A stretch of DNA of 64,000 bases from CBDCWT01 sp965223305 (GTDB lineage Bacteria; Planctomycetota; Planctomycetia; Pirellulales; Pirellulaceae): the NCBI GenBank assembly GCA_965223305.1, contig CBDCWT010000072.1:1-64000 (forward strand). Reading direction: 5' to 3'. The translations under genes and the position numbers were made by a program. Shown here piece by piece: positions 44,845 through 53,886 of this stretch. The stretch's first letter is position 1; each line of letters starts with the position of its first letter. Under the pieces are notes generated by a model, which searched no databases, was not told the DNA's origin, and saw only the letters and a program-made list of their open reading frames with translations.

Positions 44845-46013
44845 TTCACTGTCGGATTATCAGTCGCTGTGGCGGGACAAGAGCAGTCGATTTCCCGCTA
44901 GTTAGCTCGTCCCAATTCAGTCATGTTCTAAGCCTGAGGCAGCTCCGACTCGAAACCCGGTGATCGCGTTCGGCGGGTGTTGAATCGCCCACAGCGACGT
45001 ATTTTGCCACCGTTTCCGGTAGACGCCCATCAGGCTGGCGATTTGCCGCTTTGAATGACCGGCTGGTGAAGAGCATTTGTCCTGTTGACGTCGGTCATGT
45101 CGAGTCGTCCGACTCTAGTTTTGTACAGCATGCGTTCAGTCACGGGCCTAGTTTAACGGGGGTTAACAACTCAAGCCACTCAACTTGACAATTCCGGGAC
45201 GAGTCATTGACGATGGTAATGGATGCTCCTACTCCAGGTCATGTATGTTCCCGGTAGTGGGCTTTGCGGAAACGGCCATGTTGGTGATTTGATGTTGCAG
45301 GCTGACTTGAGTGTTCAAACGTCTTGTTAGACGGACGAGGTTCGGGCCCTCACCCGGCCACAACGTCGGTCGTAGACTTGTGCCGACGCGGTTGTCGTTA
45401 GTGACCTCGGTCGAACCCCGACATTTGTAGTTTTTTGTCAATCAAAAACTACCAGGCAACTGACGCATCCAAGAGCCTCGGTCCGTCGCGTGGGAGAGTG
45501 GATTTTGACGCACGGGTGAAACTCACGTGAAACTCACCCGTGCGAGTTGCGCCGGCGAACAACTCGCGTCGGTGGAATCTGGTGGAATCGACACGTGCAG
45601 GGTGGGAGTAGCCTCCCGGCCAACCCCGTGTTGTCGCTTTGACGACACGTGATTGAGTGGCTCACCAGTTCGCGCAGCTGCTCTTGAGGCAGATTTACCA
45701 AACTTCCGAATCTCCATCGGCCAAAGTGTCCGATGCAGATTGTGCTAATTGCTACGACGCTTCATCGTCCGGCGCGATTGCCGACTTTCCCACTAGTCGT
45801 TTTCCGGAGAATTCTCGACGCAGAACACCGTAGCGCTCGGAGTTTGTGCATGCTCGGTGAGCATCCCGAGGCATCGTTTTCTGGGGGCTCGGGGCTCGAT
45901 GTGACCCTAAATTAACGTACAATTCTGTTCCGTTAGTAGTCAGACCCCGAACCGTGGGCTGACGCCGGCTAACGCCCAGCGGCTGATGTTGTAGGGCTCA
46001 CGGAGTGGGCCTG
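44845..46013. other. Long gene-poor stretch of the island
   Basis: 1.17 kb without a gene I can support. One minus-strand stretch around 44960-45070 reads SKRQIASLMGVYRKRWQNTS and may be a transposase HTH relic. GTAGTTTTT (45427-45435) pairs with AAAAACTAC (45444-45452). The right arm of the 34-bp inverted repeat is at 45916-45949. AACCGTGGGCTGACGCC and CAGCGGCTGATG (45950-45985) and CTCACGGAGTGGGCCTGCTAC (about 45997-46016) are dispersed-repeat modules. Confidence 0.5.
45916..45949. repeat. 34-bp inverted repeat, right arm
   Basis: Exact reverse complement of 34785-34818. It begins CGTACAATTC and runs to GTCAGACCCCG. Immediately followed by the common AACCGTGGGCT module, which suggests that this arm may sit at a junction where island DNA meets ordinary chromosome. 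Confidence 0.9.
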
Positions 46014-46670
46014 CTACTTTACGGCCCGGTAACGGACACTGCGAATCGCCCCCGTCGTATTCCAGGTCGCGAGACCGACTGGAAGGCACGGCTTCATCTC
46101 CTCGCTCGCCGCCAGCTTCTGGCCCTCAGTCGCCAAGTCAATAATCTGCTTGTCGTCAGCCCAGACACGCACGTGGGTCTTGGTCACCTGGACACGAAAC
46201 TTGTACCAGCGGTCCTGTTCAAAGCGGATCGCTTGCGCTGTTGTGTTGTCGATCGCGTAGCGGCCGTTGATGCAAGACAAACCAACCACCCAGCCACCCC
46301 AGCCACCTAGGATCAAAGTCAGTGACCCCTCTTGCACGGGAAAGGTCAGTCCACAAAAGAAGTCTTCACCTGCGACTCGTTTGCCCTCCAGAACCAGCTC
46401 GAAGTTGGTGGTCGGGAAATCCCCTGTCCACCGCACCCCCGTCGCCGGTTTCCCTGTTTCCAAAACAAGAGACCCGTCCCGGACCACAACGTTCCCTGCT
46501 TGAGAGAACTCGCCCGACTCGATCACTTCCCACTTGTCTAGAGAACGACCGTCGAACAGCACTTGCCAGTCGCGCTCTGCCCCGGGGGATTGCACTGGGG
46601 CAGCCATCCAGGTGAGTGAGAACAACCACAACACCGGCAACCGAGAGCGGAAGTGACACGTCGTTGACAT
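46014..46670 (-). CDS. DUF1080 (3-keto-disaccharide hydrolase-like) secreted protein
   Basis: 218 residues. Sec signal about 1-35 (LPVLWLFSLTWMAAPVQSPGA), then a single DUF1080 beta-jelly-roll: WQVLFDGRSLDKWEV, NVVVRDGSLVLETGK, FPTTNFELVLEGKRVAGEDFFCGLTFP, and the C-terminal CLPVGLATWNTTGAIRSVRYRAVK. The family is related to concanavalin-like lectins; some members hydrolyse 3-keto-glucosides. It is widespread in planctomycetes, often with Gfo/Idh/MocA oxidoreductases. The start at 46670 was preferred to an upstream ATG at 46694 because it opens at the signal peptide. Ends beside a GTAGCAGGC repeat. Confidence 0.85.
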   Translation of the reverse strand: MSTTCHFRSRLPVLWLFSLTWMAAPVQSPGAERDWQVLFDGRSLDKWEVIESGEFSQAGNVVVRDGSLVLETGKPATGVRWTGDFPTTNFELVLEGKRVAGEDFFCGLTFPVQEGSLTLILGGWGGWVVGLSCINGRYAIDNTTAQAIRFEQDRWYKFRVQVTKTHVRVWADDKQIIDLATEGQKLAASEEMKPCLPVGLATWNTTGAIRSVRYRAVK

Positions 46671-46795
46671 GAGATTTTCCTTGACGTTCCTCATTCGACA
46701 TTCGACAGTCAAAACTCGCTGCCCGGGTAGTCGGCAGTTTACCATGGCGAGGGGCTACGCCGTTAAGGCTTTCCCGGCGGGGCGCCGCTATCCGA

Positions 46796-46882
46796 TCCTA
46801 ACCGAACTCGCCAGCGTAGCCGAACTCACCGGAACGTAGCCGAACTCGCCAGCGTAGCCGAACTCGCGCGTGAGCCGCAGGC
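46796..46882. repeat. AACTCGCCAGCGTAGCCG tandem units
   Basis: Four close units of GAACTCGCCAGCGTAGCC or variants (GAACTCACCGGAACGTAGCC), then CGCGTGAGCCGCAGGCTCACG, a hairpin of its own. Same module as in copies 1-4 of the composite repeat. The rest of 46671-46993 holds no gene. Confidence 0.75.
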
Positions 46883-46993
46883 TCACGGGCTTAGTCATAA
46901 ACGGTGCGGATGTCACTGGGCATCCAAATCCTACCTGTGCGGGTCCGTACCTGGACAGAAATCGTTCCCCGAACTCCGAAAGGAGGTAAGTAG

Positions 46994-48529
46994 CTAGTTC
47001 GACTGTTTTAGATTTGTCTTTTGTTAACATTCAAGGGAGCCAATCGTTTACGTCGTTTCCAGTGGTACAAGCGAGCTAGTTCGTTTCGCTTCAGCCACTC
47101 CTCGCTTTCCCAAAGAACGTGGGAGAGCGTACCGCATTCGAATCGTTTGTGAATGATTGATGCGACACCCTCTTGGATTTGTTGAACGGTGATCGCTGGC
47201 GTCCATTTTTTTCCCCCGCCGGGCTTCCGTGACTAAGAACCAAGTGGCGATGAGCGAGAGTGTCTGATGGTGATGCCAGCCGATCCAGTTGCGAACCTCG
47301 TAGTCCGCCAGGCCGGCTTCACTCTTGGCTCGTTGAATACATTCTTCGATTCGATGTTCAGCCTTTGCCACACGTGCGAATTCACTCAATTGCGTTTCAA
47401 CGTTCGCATTGGAAAGGTAGTAATCTGTTTTGACGACAGTTTGATCATCGCGGTCTCTGTAACGGATCACGACCAATACTTCTTCGTGTCCTTCTTGTCG
47501 TTTGTCGGTACGCCCCACAACGCTACGTTTCACGGCCTCAATGATCAGTGGGCCTTTCGCGCCGTCGCGCACGTCGATCTCCGTCCATTCGCTGTCGCTG
47601 AGAGACGAAGCCCACTTGTCAACTCGCAGCCAAGGACGTTTGGGATGTCTGCCACGACCGGAATACGGAGGTGGGTCGGCGTGCAGATCACGAATCAAAG
47701 TGTTCGACGCGACAGACAGGAGGTATTGTTCGTCCATGTTGTTCAAACGGCGGCGAAACCAGTATGGACGGCCCATCTCGTCATCACCGGCAATCCACTC
47801 ATGTGGCAGCTGATCAGCGTGTTCTTGCAGCATCTCCAAGCACAACTGGTGTCGCGTACGATACCGGGTTCCTTTGGGGATTCCTGCCTTCTTTCGCCGC
47901 TTCGGATCTTTTGTCCATTCCTTGGGAAGATACAATCGCGTATCCACCAATGCATGCTCTTCGCTCGACGCGTATCCCATGTAAACGGCCACTTGGCAGT
48001 TGTCGACCTTTCCCAGGCGACCACACCACTGACGCGCAACGCCGACCGAGCCCTTCCCCGACTTCGGAAATCCGGAAGGGTCGAAAACGATCACACCGTC
48101 TTCTGTGCCCAACTGCTGACCCACTTGGCGGACCAGCTCTTTGCGCAGCGGTTTATCATCCCAGCCGGAGACACCAATAAACCATTGCAGCGGCATTCGT
48201 TCTTGTTCGAAACGATAAGCAATCGACTCCGTGTTCTTTGCATCGAGATCGGAAAGCAAGCCTTGGACAAACGTCTGAGCATGCTCTACTTGTTCTCGAC
48301 GCACCAAGTTCTCGACAAAGGGTGCCATAAACCGCTCCAACCGCGGTATCACCTGTTCAAAGACCCGGGGATCCACAGAGCACTCATCCAACAACTCCTG
48401 CTTCCGTGTCTCGTATATCGCTTCCATGCGACCGCTCCTTCCGTGTGAATTGGCATGGCCACAAACAGCAGAAGGTGCTAATAGGAAATCACTTAGAATT
48501 CGTCAATAGAAGTGCAACAGTCGAACTAG
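46994..48529 (-). mobile_element. IS701-type insertion sequence (about 1.54 kb)
   Basis: One transposase gene lies between inverted ends CTAGTTCGACTGTT (46994-47007) and AACAGTCGAACTAG (48516-48529), a perfect 14-bp match. No unambiguous target duplication: GTAG on the left, TACC on the right. The right end lies directly against the group II intron region. Confidence 0.8.
47008..48427 (-). CDS. IS701-family transposase (frameshifted near the end)
   Basis: About 472 residues. Starts MEAIYETRKQELLDECSVDP. The DDE core has IVFDPSGFPKSGKGSVGVARQW (first Asp), WIAGDDEMGRPYWFR (second Asp), and the Glu in HRIEECIQRAKSEAGLADYEVR. The frame shifts at a run of seven A and four or five G near 47207-47217 (GKK). 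Removing one base continues it as WTPAITVQQIQEGVASIIHKRF, ECGTLSHVLWESEEWLKRNE, and stops at 47008. The final residues overlap the left inverted end. Otherwise complete; activity depends on whether the homopolymer length is real. Confidence 0.9.
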
Positions 48530-49737
48530 TACCAGATTAATTAATGGTAACGAAGGAGCCAGGGAGCGATACCTGGGGGGCGGCGTGTTTCGGCCTAGGC
48601 GGGGTGCCAACCTCCGCGAGTCGGTGAAGCACGGGGAGCCCAACAACTCGAAGAGCTCCTCGCATGGAGATGGGTACGGTTAGTCGCCATGCGGACGCTA
48701 GGGTGGTTGATGTCGTCGCCTCGGGAAAATGGCTCGTGAGTTGACCGGTGAGGTCCCCCACCGCCCAGCACATAGGGCTGGTAAGTCTGACCATAAGTCG
48801 GTGACGAAAGGAAGGACAACGCGATGGATGAGGAGCAGAGGTACCTCCAAACCTCGAAGACCCCCTCGGGGACTACAGCAGAGCCGGAGTAACGACAGCA
48901 AGGGCTGATCGTGAAAGGCAAAACCTGAGAGAGCGAGATGAGAAGTCGTCTGTCCGACGGGACAATCTGCATATGCGAGCAGTTAGCACATCGTCTGCGG
49001 CCGCCAAATCGGCCTGCCCGTGCGTTCCGCCCGGGAAACACGATGGGGCGAGCAATGGGCTCACCAGGCTAAGAACACTCGCCAATGGCGGCGATGAAAC
49101 GTCTCGCGGTTACAAGCGTGAGGAGGCCCACATGGCCAAGAAACGCAAAGTGCATTCATTGACCGGGAGGATCACTCTCAAGTTGATGAATGTGGCTTGG
49201 AAAGCGGTGAAACGCAACCGTGGGGCTGCGGGCATCGATAAGGTGAGCGTACAGATGTTTAACGCCAACCTCCACGAGAACTTGCAGGCTCTGATGCGAG
49301 ACTTGAAGAAAGGCAACTTTCAACCCAAGCCTCTGAGAAGAGTCTACATTCCCAAAGACCCAAGCGGAAAAAAGCTTCGCCCACTAGGCATTCCGGCTAT
49401 CCGAGATCGAATCGCTCAAGAAGTGATACGTAGGCTTCTCGAGCCGATCTTCGAGCCGCTGTTTCACGACAATTCCTTCGGATTTCGTCCTGGGCGAAAC
49501 TGCCACCAGGCAGTCGAGCGGGTGCTGAAGTACCACAAACAGGGATACCGGGTCACACTAGACGCCGATATCTCGGGGTTCTTCGATCAGATACCGCATC
49601 GAGTCATCATGGAAGGCCTCGCCCGCGAAGTGGCGGATAGGAACATTTTACGGCTGGTAGAGAAATTTCTACGAGCTGGCGTGATGGAAAACGGAGTCTT
49701 CAAACCAACTAACATTGGGACTCCTCAAGGGGGTGTA

Positions 49738-51513
49738 GTCGCTCCTCCAACGATATTGCAAACACGGGCGGTTTGTTCGATAGGTTGATCCCGAGAAAGA
49801 GTCTTCGGCCATGTTATGGCGAAGGCTGGACACCGCCGTAACTGGAATCTCAGCTTCGGGTTGCGGCGGTAAGCAAGCCCTTGTGCCGGGAGCAATCACA
49901 TGGATGGACCACGGAATCATGCTCGCAATGATGTCACAGCAGTCGTAGCAAGGGAATTCGAGCCGACTCGAATTGAACATCAACTGCTTGCCCAAACTTT
50001 CGACCTCGTCTGCAAGGGAGTGATCGACTCGCAGGAAGCTTCAACGAACTCGGCAATGACAAATCACACAACGACAAGCGCGGCTAGACATCTTCCGGCT
50101 GGGGTGGATGGTGCGAGGAGGCGTGCAGCATGACAACTCGTTCCGCAGCTGACGCGTCCGTAGCTTCAGTAAGTCGCGTGGCAATCTACGCCCGCGTCTC
50201 GTCAGATCAACAGGCTCAGGAGCAAACGATCGAAAGCCAAGTGACCGCACTTCGCGAGCGTGTTGAACATGACGGTCATACACTCGACGATGAGCTGTGC
50301 TTTCTTGATGACGGAGTAAGCGGCTCAACATTGAAACGACCAGCGCTTGAACAGTTACGCGACATAGCGTATGTCGGTGGCTTCCAGAAACTCTATGTCC
50401 ACTCGCCGGATCGACTCGCCCGACGTTACGCATATCAAGTGTTGCTGGTGGACGAACTGGCGAAGCATGGTGTCGAGATCGAATTCCTCAACCGCGCAAT
50501 CGGTGTCAGTCCAGAGGAAGACTTGCTGTTGCAGATGCAAGGGATGTTTGCCGAGTACGAGCGCGCCAAGATCATGGAACGCAGCCGTCGTGGCAAGCGT
50601 CATGCGGCGACTCGAGGAAGTGTCAACGTCCTTTCAAACGCACCGTATGGTTACCGTTATATCTCCAAGCGGGATGGTGGTGGCGCCGCGTCGTATCAGA
50701 TCAACGAAGAGCAATCCTCTGTGCCAGCGATTGTCTCAGAAGAGCTGTTCGCTGCTGTCGATCAGCAACTTGCTGATAATCGTCAGCGAGGTCGCGAACG
50801 CAAACGCGGTGCTCGTTACCTTTTACAAGGCCTCTTGGAGTGCGAGTGCTGCGGCTACGCATACTATGGCAAGAGGGTCAGCCGCAGCGCAGCCAAGGGG
50901 AAGGTTCCTTACGCCTACTATCGATGTGTCGGGACGGATGCCTATCGTTTCGGCGGCAAGCGAGTTTGTCAGAACAAACAGATACGCACCGACAAACTCG
51001 ACTTCGCTGTCTGGGAGGATGCCTGCGAGCTACTGCGCAATCCGAAGCTGCTTCGCAAGGAATACAAACGGCGTTTATCGACGCCAGCAAGTTCTTCCAG
51101 TGAACGATCGCTGAAGAAGCAAATCTCCAACGCACAGCAGACCGTCAATCGACTAATCGATGCGTATTCAGATGGGGTCCTGACACGTAAGGAGTTCGAC
51201 CCGAGGATCGAACGAGCAAGGAAGCGACTGAATGACCTCGAAACGCAACTGTCCGATCTTCAGACCGAGACGCGCGAGCAAACAACTTTGCGCGAAGCGT
51301 TGGCATGTTTGGACAGCTTTGCAGACAGCGTCAGCTCTAATCTGGATGCCGCGGACTGGACAACAAAGAGAGAAATCCTCCGTACATTGATCGCTCGTGT
51401 CGTGATCGAGCCCAATCAGATTCGAGTCGTGTACCGCATCAACTTCCCCCTTTTTGCGAAGAAAGCTAGCAAAGCTGGTGGCGAAGAAGTTTTGCACTTT
51501 TGTTGGAGGAGCG
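49738..51513 (+). mobile_element. Serine-recombinase mobile element (1,776 bp) inside the intron RT gene
   Basis: Borders share a GT dinucleotide (49738-49739 and 51514-51515). The left inner end is CGCTCCTCCAACGATATTGC; the right inner end, inverted, is CGCTCCTCCAACAAAAGTGC. Precise excision at GT regenerates GGT GTA GTT TCG CCA in the RT gene. The joined ends form GGAGGAGCG-GT-CGCTCCTCC, a palindromic attP with a GT core, as expected for a serine integrase. Contents: a small coupled gene and the recombinase. Confidence 0.85.
49900..50133 (+). CDS. Small accessory protein coupled to the serine recombinase
   Basis: 77 residues. The core REFEPTRIEHQLLAQTFDLV is helical and amphipathic; the C-terminus is Thr/Ala/Arg-rich. 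Its TGA stop overlaps the recombinase ATG (ATGA at 50130-50133), so translation of the two is coupled. This suggests a helper such as a directionality factor or regulator. I know of no named family. The ATG at 49900 is preceded by GGGAG about 9 bp upstream. Confidence 0.6.
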   Translation: MDGPRNHARNDVTAVVAREFEPTRIEHQLLAQTFDLVCKGVIDSQEASTNSAMTNHTTTSAARHLPAGVDGARRRAA

Positions 51514-51602
51514 GTTTCGCCACTGTTGGCAAACATCGCCCTCAACCATCTCGACTGGAGGTTACACGAAGCCGGCTACCGTTTCGTACGGTACGCAGAT
51601 GA
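50130..51602 (+). CDS. Large serine recombinase (integrase)
   Basis: 490 codons as written. The resolvase domain VAIYARVSSDQQAQEQTIESQ carries the nucleophilic serine in RVSS (about residue 18), then FLDDGVSGSTLKRPAL and YVHSPDRLARR. The Recombinase domain has GKRHAATRGSVNVLSNAPYGYRY. A zinc ribbon follows (LLECECCGYAYYGKR, then CVGTDAYR, VCQNKQ), and a coiled coil (about 320-385) completes the large-serine-recombinase layout. The element ends at codon 461, so the last 29 codons are read from the host RT gene. In the excised circle the C-terminus would be different. It should catalyse attP x attB integration. Confidence 0.92.
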   Translation: MTTRSAADASVASVSRVAIYARVSSDQQAQEQTIESQVTALRERVEHDGHTLDDELCFLDDGVSGSTLKRPALEQLRDIAYVGGFQKLYVHSPDRLARRYAYQVLLVDELAKHGVEIEFLNRAIGVSPEEDLLLQMQGMFAEYERAKIMERSRRGKRHAATRGSVNVLSNAPYGYRYISKRDGGGAASYQINEEQSSVPAIVSEELFAAVDQQLADNRQRGRERKRGARYLLQGLLECECCGYAYYGKRVSRSAAKGKVPYAYYRCVGTDAYRFGGKRVCQNKQIRTDKLDFAVWEDACELLRNPKLLRKEYKRRLSTPASSSSERSLKKQISNAQQTVNRLIDAYSDGVLTRKEFDPRIERARKRLNDLETQLSDLQTETREQTTLREALACLDSFADSVSSNLDAADWTTKREILRTLIARVVIEPNQIRVVYRINFPLFAKKASKAGGEEVLHFCWRSGFATVGKHRPQPSRLEVTRSRLPFRTVRR

Positions 51603-52227
51603 CTTCGTGGTAGTCTGCCGGACACGTCGGCAGGCGGAACAAGCAATGACAACGGTCGAGGAAGCGGTGAGTGAACTGGGGCTGACACTCAGTCCCGAGA
51701 AAACGAAGCTGGCAACCTACGGAAAAGGGTACGAGTTCCTAGGGTTCCACCTATCGTCACGGTCACGGCGAATGCGATCAAAGTCCGAGCTGAAATTCAA
51801 AACCAAAATCCGTGAATTGACCAAACGCCACCACAATCTGGACGCCGAAGTCGTCAAGAAACTGAACCAGGTGATTCGAGGAACGGCAAATTACTTTGCC
51901 ACCAGCTTCTCCACATGTCTTCGCCACTTTTTGGCGTTAGATAAATGGATTCGCATGCGAATCCGGTGTATGAAGCTGAAGAGGAAGAGTTGCCATGACA
52001 ACTACAAGCTAAGGATGGTGTACTTTGAGAAACTTGGACTGCTGAAACTAAGCGACTTTGCAAGGGCGGCTCTGTGTAAGCACGCGGCGTAACTCCTCGA
52101 TCGGGGCACGCTCTCGGGGGTCGCCCGGTGCGAGAAAGACGCACGCCGGTAAATGGAGGGAAATGACCCTCTTGCGACAACGGGGAGGCGGTGGCTGGGC
52201 TTACCACCCAGCCTCCGCTTTACCCAC

Positions 52228-52290
52228 TCAGAGTTTGGCGTTTGGTGGACTCCCGATTCGTCCAAATTCTGGCGAATTCGGCTACGAGCA
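52228..52290. repeat. Dispersed-repeat relic with AAATTCTGGCGAATTC
   Basis: CAGAGTTTGGCGTTTGGTGG and CGATTCGTCCAAATTCTGGC, then GAATTCGGCTACG: the same diverged module as at 8945-9010. It marks the return to ordinary chromosome after the mobile island. Confidence 0.7.
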
Positions 52291-52361
52291 AATAGGCCAC
52301 CGGCTGAGAACGATGCGTCCCCTATCCGAAGTCGTACATCGCCGTCGTGGCGCCGCGCGCA

Positions 52362-53759
52362 TCATCCGCTGTGACGAATCACCGCCAGCTTATCGTCGCT
52401 CAGGTAGCCGTAGCGGTTGATCCAGCAGCCGGCGGAACTGGCCTGACACGCGGCCACCAGACGGCTTCGAAAGTCCTCCACCGGCCCGTAACCATGAACC
52501 AACGCATACACCGGAGTGTCCGCCGCCGCCCGACAAGCCAATTCGATCTTGCGACGTTGCGACGCCGGACTGACTCCATGCGGTTCATCGGGTCCTGGGT
52601 AGGCATAGCGGTGCGGCTCCAGCGGAGCGGGCGCATCCACGATGTCCAGAATTTGCAGCAGCGCACGCACGAGCGACGCCGGGTCCAGGTGCGGGTTGTG
52701 GTTCAGCAACTGGTCGCAGTAGAAACGGAACATCATCTTCCAGTGCATCCCGTACAGCTTGATTGCCAATCCCGAACAGTGCCGCGCGGCATGACGATAG
52801 GTCGTTGCACCAGATGCCAGCGACCACGGCCAAGGAAAAAAGTTCGCCACCAAACCGATGTCTGGCCGGCCAGCATCGTCGATCGTTTGGCGGAAACCTC
52901 GCAGCAGCTCGTCCACCAACGCCGCTTTGAAACGCACGTGCTCCACAACACCGGGATACTCCAAGCAGACGTGGGCCAGGATGTAGCTCCAGTTCGAATC
53001 GTCCTCACCATGCACTCGCAGCAATTCGCTTAAGCTGCCATGCAGCTGCCGATAAAGACGGCTCATGTCGTGCTGCATCCGCTCAAAGTCGAAGCCAAGC
53101 CGTACTGCGGCTGTGCGCGCATGAGATGAAAAATCGACAAACATGTCGTCCAGCGAGTACGGCGGGTACTCTGGCCAGTCGACGCGGATCGCATCGAGGC
53201 CTGGATACTGCTGGCACAGATCTCGGAGCAGCGCGTGTTGATAGGCAATGATCTGGGGACTGGCCAGGCTGCCGTTGTTGGCAACGCGACCTGGAGGTAT
53301 CCGACCGTCGGGTAGGTGAGGTTGGTCTTCATCTTGCGGGCCACCAAACTGCACTCGATAGCCTGGCGGAATCGCCGCCTGTACTTGAAAGGACGTTTTG
53401 ATCTCTCGCTGCCGCGCGGCGGTGAGGAACTCGTGAATGACAGCGCCTGCGCGGTGGGTCAATTCGTCCGGTGGGGGTGGTTGATAGCGCAGTCCTTCGT
53501 ACAGCTTGAGGTCTGGGTTGAAGCTGGGTGCCGTCCGCACCCACAATTCCCGCTTACCCCAGAGCTCCCGGTCCAACTCCCGCACATCACCCGCACCGGC
53601 GTCGATAGGGGGCTCTCGAGATCCGCGCTCGGAATCGGTCGGCTCCATGACGTAGGGCGAGGTCGCGACCTCGCCGACACCCGCAGCCTGGAGACGATCC
53701 AGAACCCCTTCCACCGATTCGTATTGCAGATATTCGGGGAGGACCGTCACGCCAATCAT
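52362..53759 (-). CDS. TIM-barrel-like hypothetical protein
   Basis: 465 residues without signal peptide. Starts MIGVTVLPEYLQYESVEGVLDRL and GEVATSPYVMEPTD, a beta-alpha unit. Later GAVIHEFLTAARQREIKTSF, YPGLDAIRVDWPEYPPYSLD, and DIGLVANFFPWPWSLASGAT look like successive barrel strands with acidic residues at their ends. The final strand includes TPVYALVHGYGPVEDF. This resembles glycoside-hydrolase-type or xylose-isomerase-like barrels, but I do not recognise the family. The start is at 53759; the gene is divergent from the SGNH hydrolase gene, with 127 bp between. Confidence 0.65.
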   Translation of the reverse strand: MIGVTVLPEYLQYESVEGVLDRLQAAGVGEVATSPYVMEPTDSERGSREPPIDAGAGDVRELDRELWGKRELWVRTAPSFNPDLKLYEGLRYQPPPPDELTHRAGAVIHEFLTAARQREIKTSFQVQAAIPPGYRVQFGGPQDEDQPHLPDGRIPPGRVANNGSLASPQIIAYQHALLRDLCQQYPGLDAIRVDWPEYPPYSLDDMFVDFSSHARTAAVRLGFDFERMQHDMSRLYRQLHGSLSELLRVHGEDDSNWSYILAHVCLEYPGVVEHVRFKAALVDELLRGFRQTIDDAGRPDIGLVANFFPWPWSLASGATTYRHAARHCSGLAIKLYGMHWKMMFRFYCDQLLNHNPHLDPASLVRALLQILDIVDAPAPLEPHRYAYPGPDEPHGVSPASQRRKIELACRAAADTPVYALVHGYGPVEDFRSRLVAACQASSAGCWINRYGYLSDDKLAVIRHSG

Positions 53760-53886
53760 CGCACACCAATTACCGGTCGTCCGTCGTTCTGGGGCCTGCC
53801 GTCATCCCGCACTCAAGCATCCATCGATGGTAGAATTCTCGTTGGTCCTGTTCAAGTCATCCTCATCATCAAACCCATCACCGCCA

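Larger units (their letters stand above)
49132..52092 (+). pseudogene. Group II intron reverse transcriptase/maturase, split by an insertion
   Basis: The 5' part (49132-49739) encodes RT blocks 0-4: NRGAAGIDKVSV, YIPKDPSGKKLRPLGIPAIRDR, FGFRPGRNCHQAV, VTLDADISGFFDQI, and GTPQGGVV. The 3' part (51516-52092) continues SPLLANIALNHLDW, FVRYADDFVVV (catalytic YADD), LTLSPEKTKL, and a C-terminal X/maturase domain (LDKWIRMRIRCMKLKRK). Removing 49738-51513 joins the two in frame, giving 394 residues without an endonuclease domain. A GGAGG ribosome-binding site lies 6 bp before the ATG. As it stands, the RT is disrupted. Confidence 0.88.
48560..52160 (+). mobile_element. Group II intron (interrupted), approximate limits
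   Basis: About 570 bp of GC-rich, structured sequence precedes an intron-type reverse transcriptase gene, with text such as GGTGACGAAAGGAAGGACAACG and GAGGTACCTCCAAACCTCGA that resembles group II domain I-III segments. After the gene, CCCGGTGCGAGAAAGACGCACGCCGG (about 52125-52149) resembles a domain V hairpin, quoted as CCCGGTGCGA, GAAA, GACGCACGCCGG. The exact GUGYG start and AY end are not resolved. The intron is split by a serine-recombinase element at 49738-51513. Confidence 0.65.

Noticed and set aside
49132..52092. Diversity-generating retroelement or retron reverse transcriptase
   Set aside because: The C-terminal maturase (X) domain and GTPQGG/YADD context fit group II intron RT; no template/variable repeat pair or msr-msd is seen.
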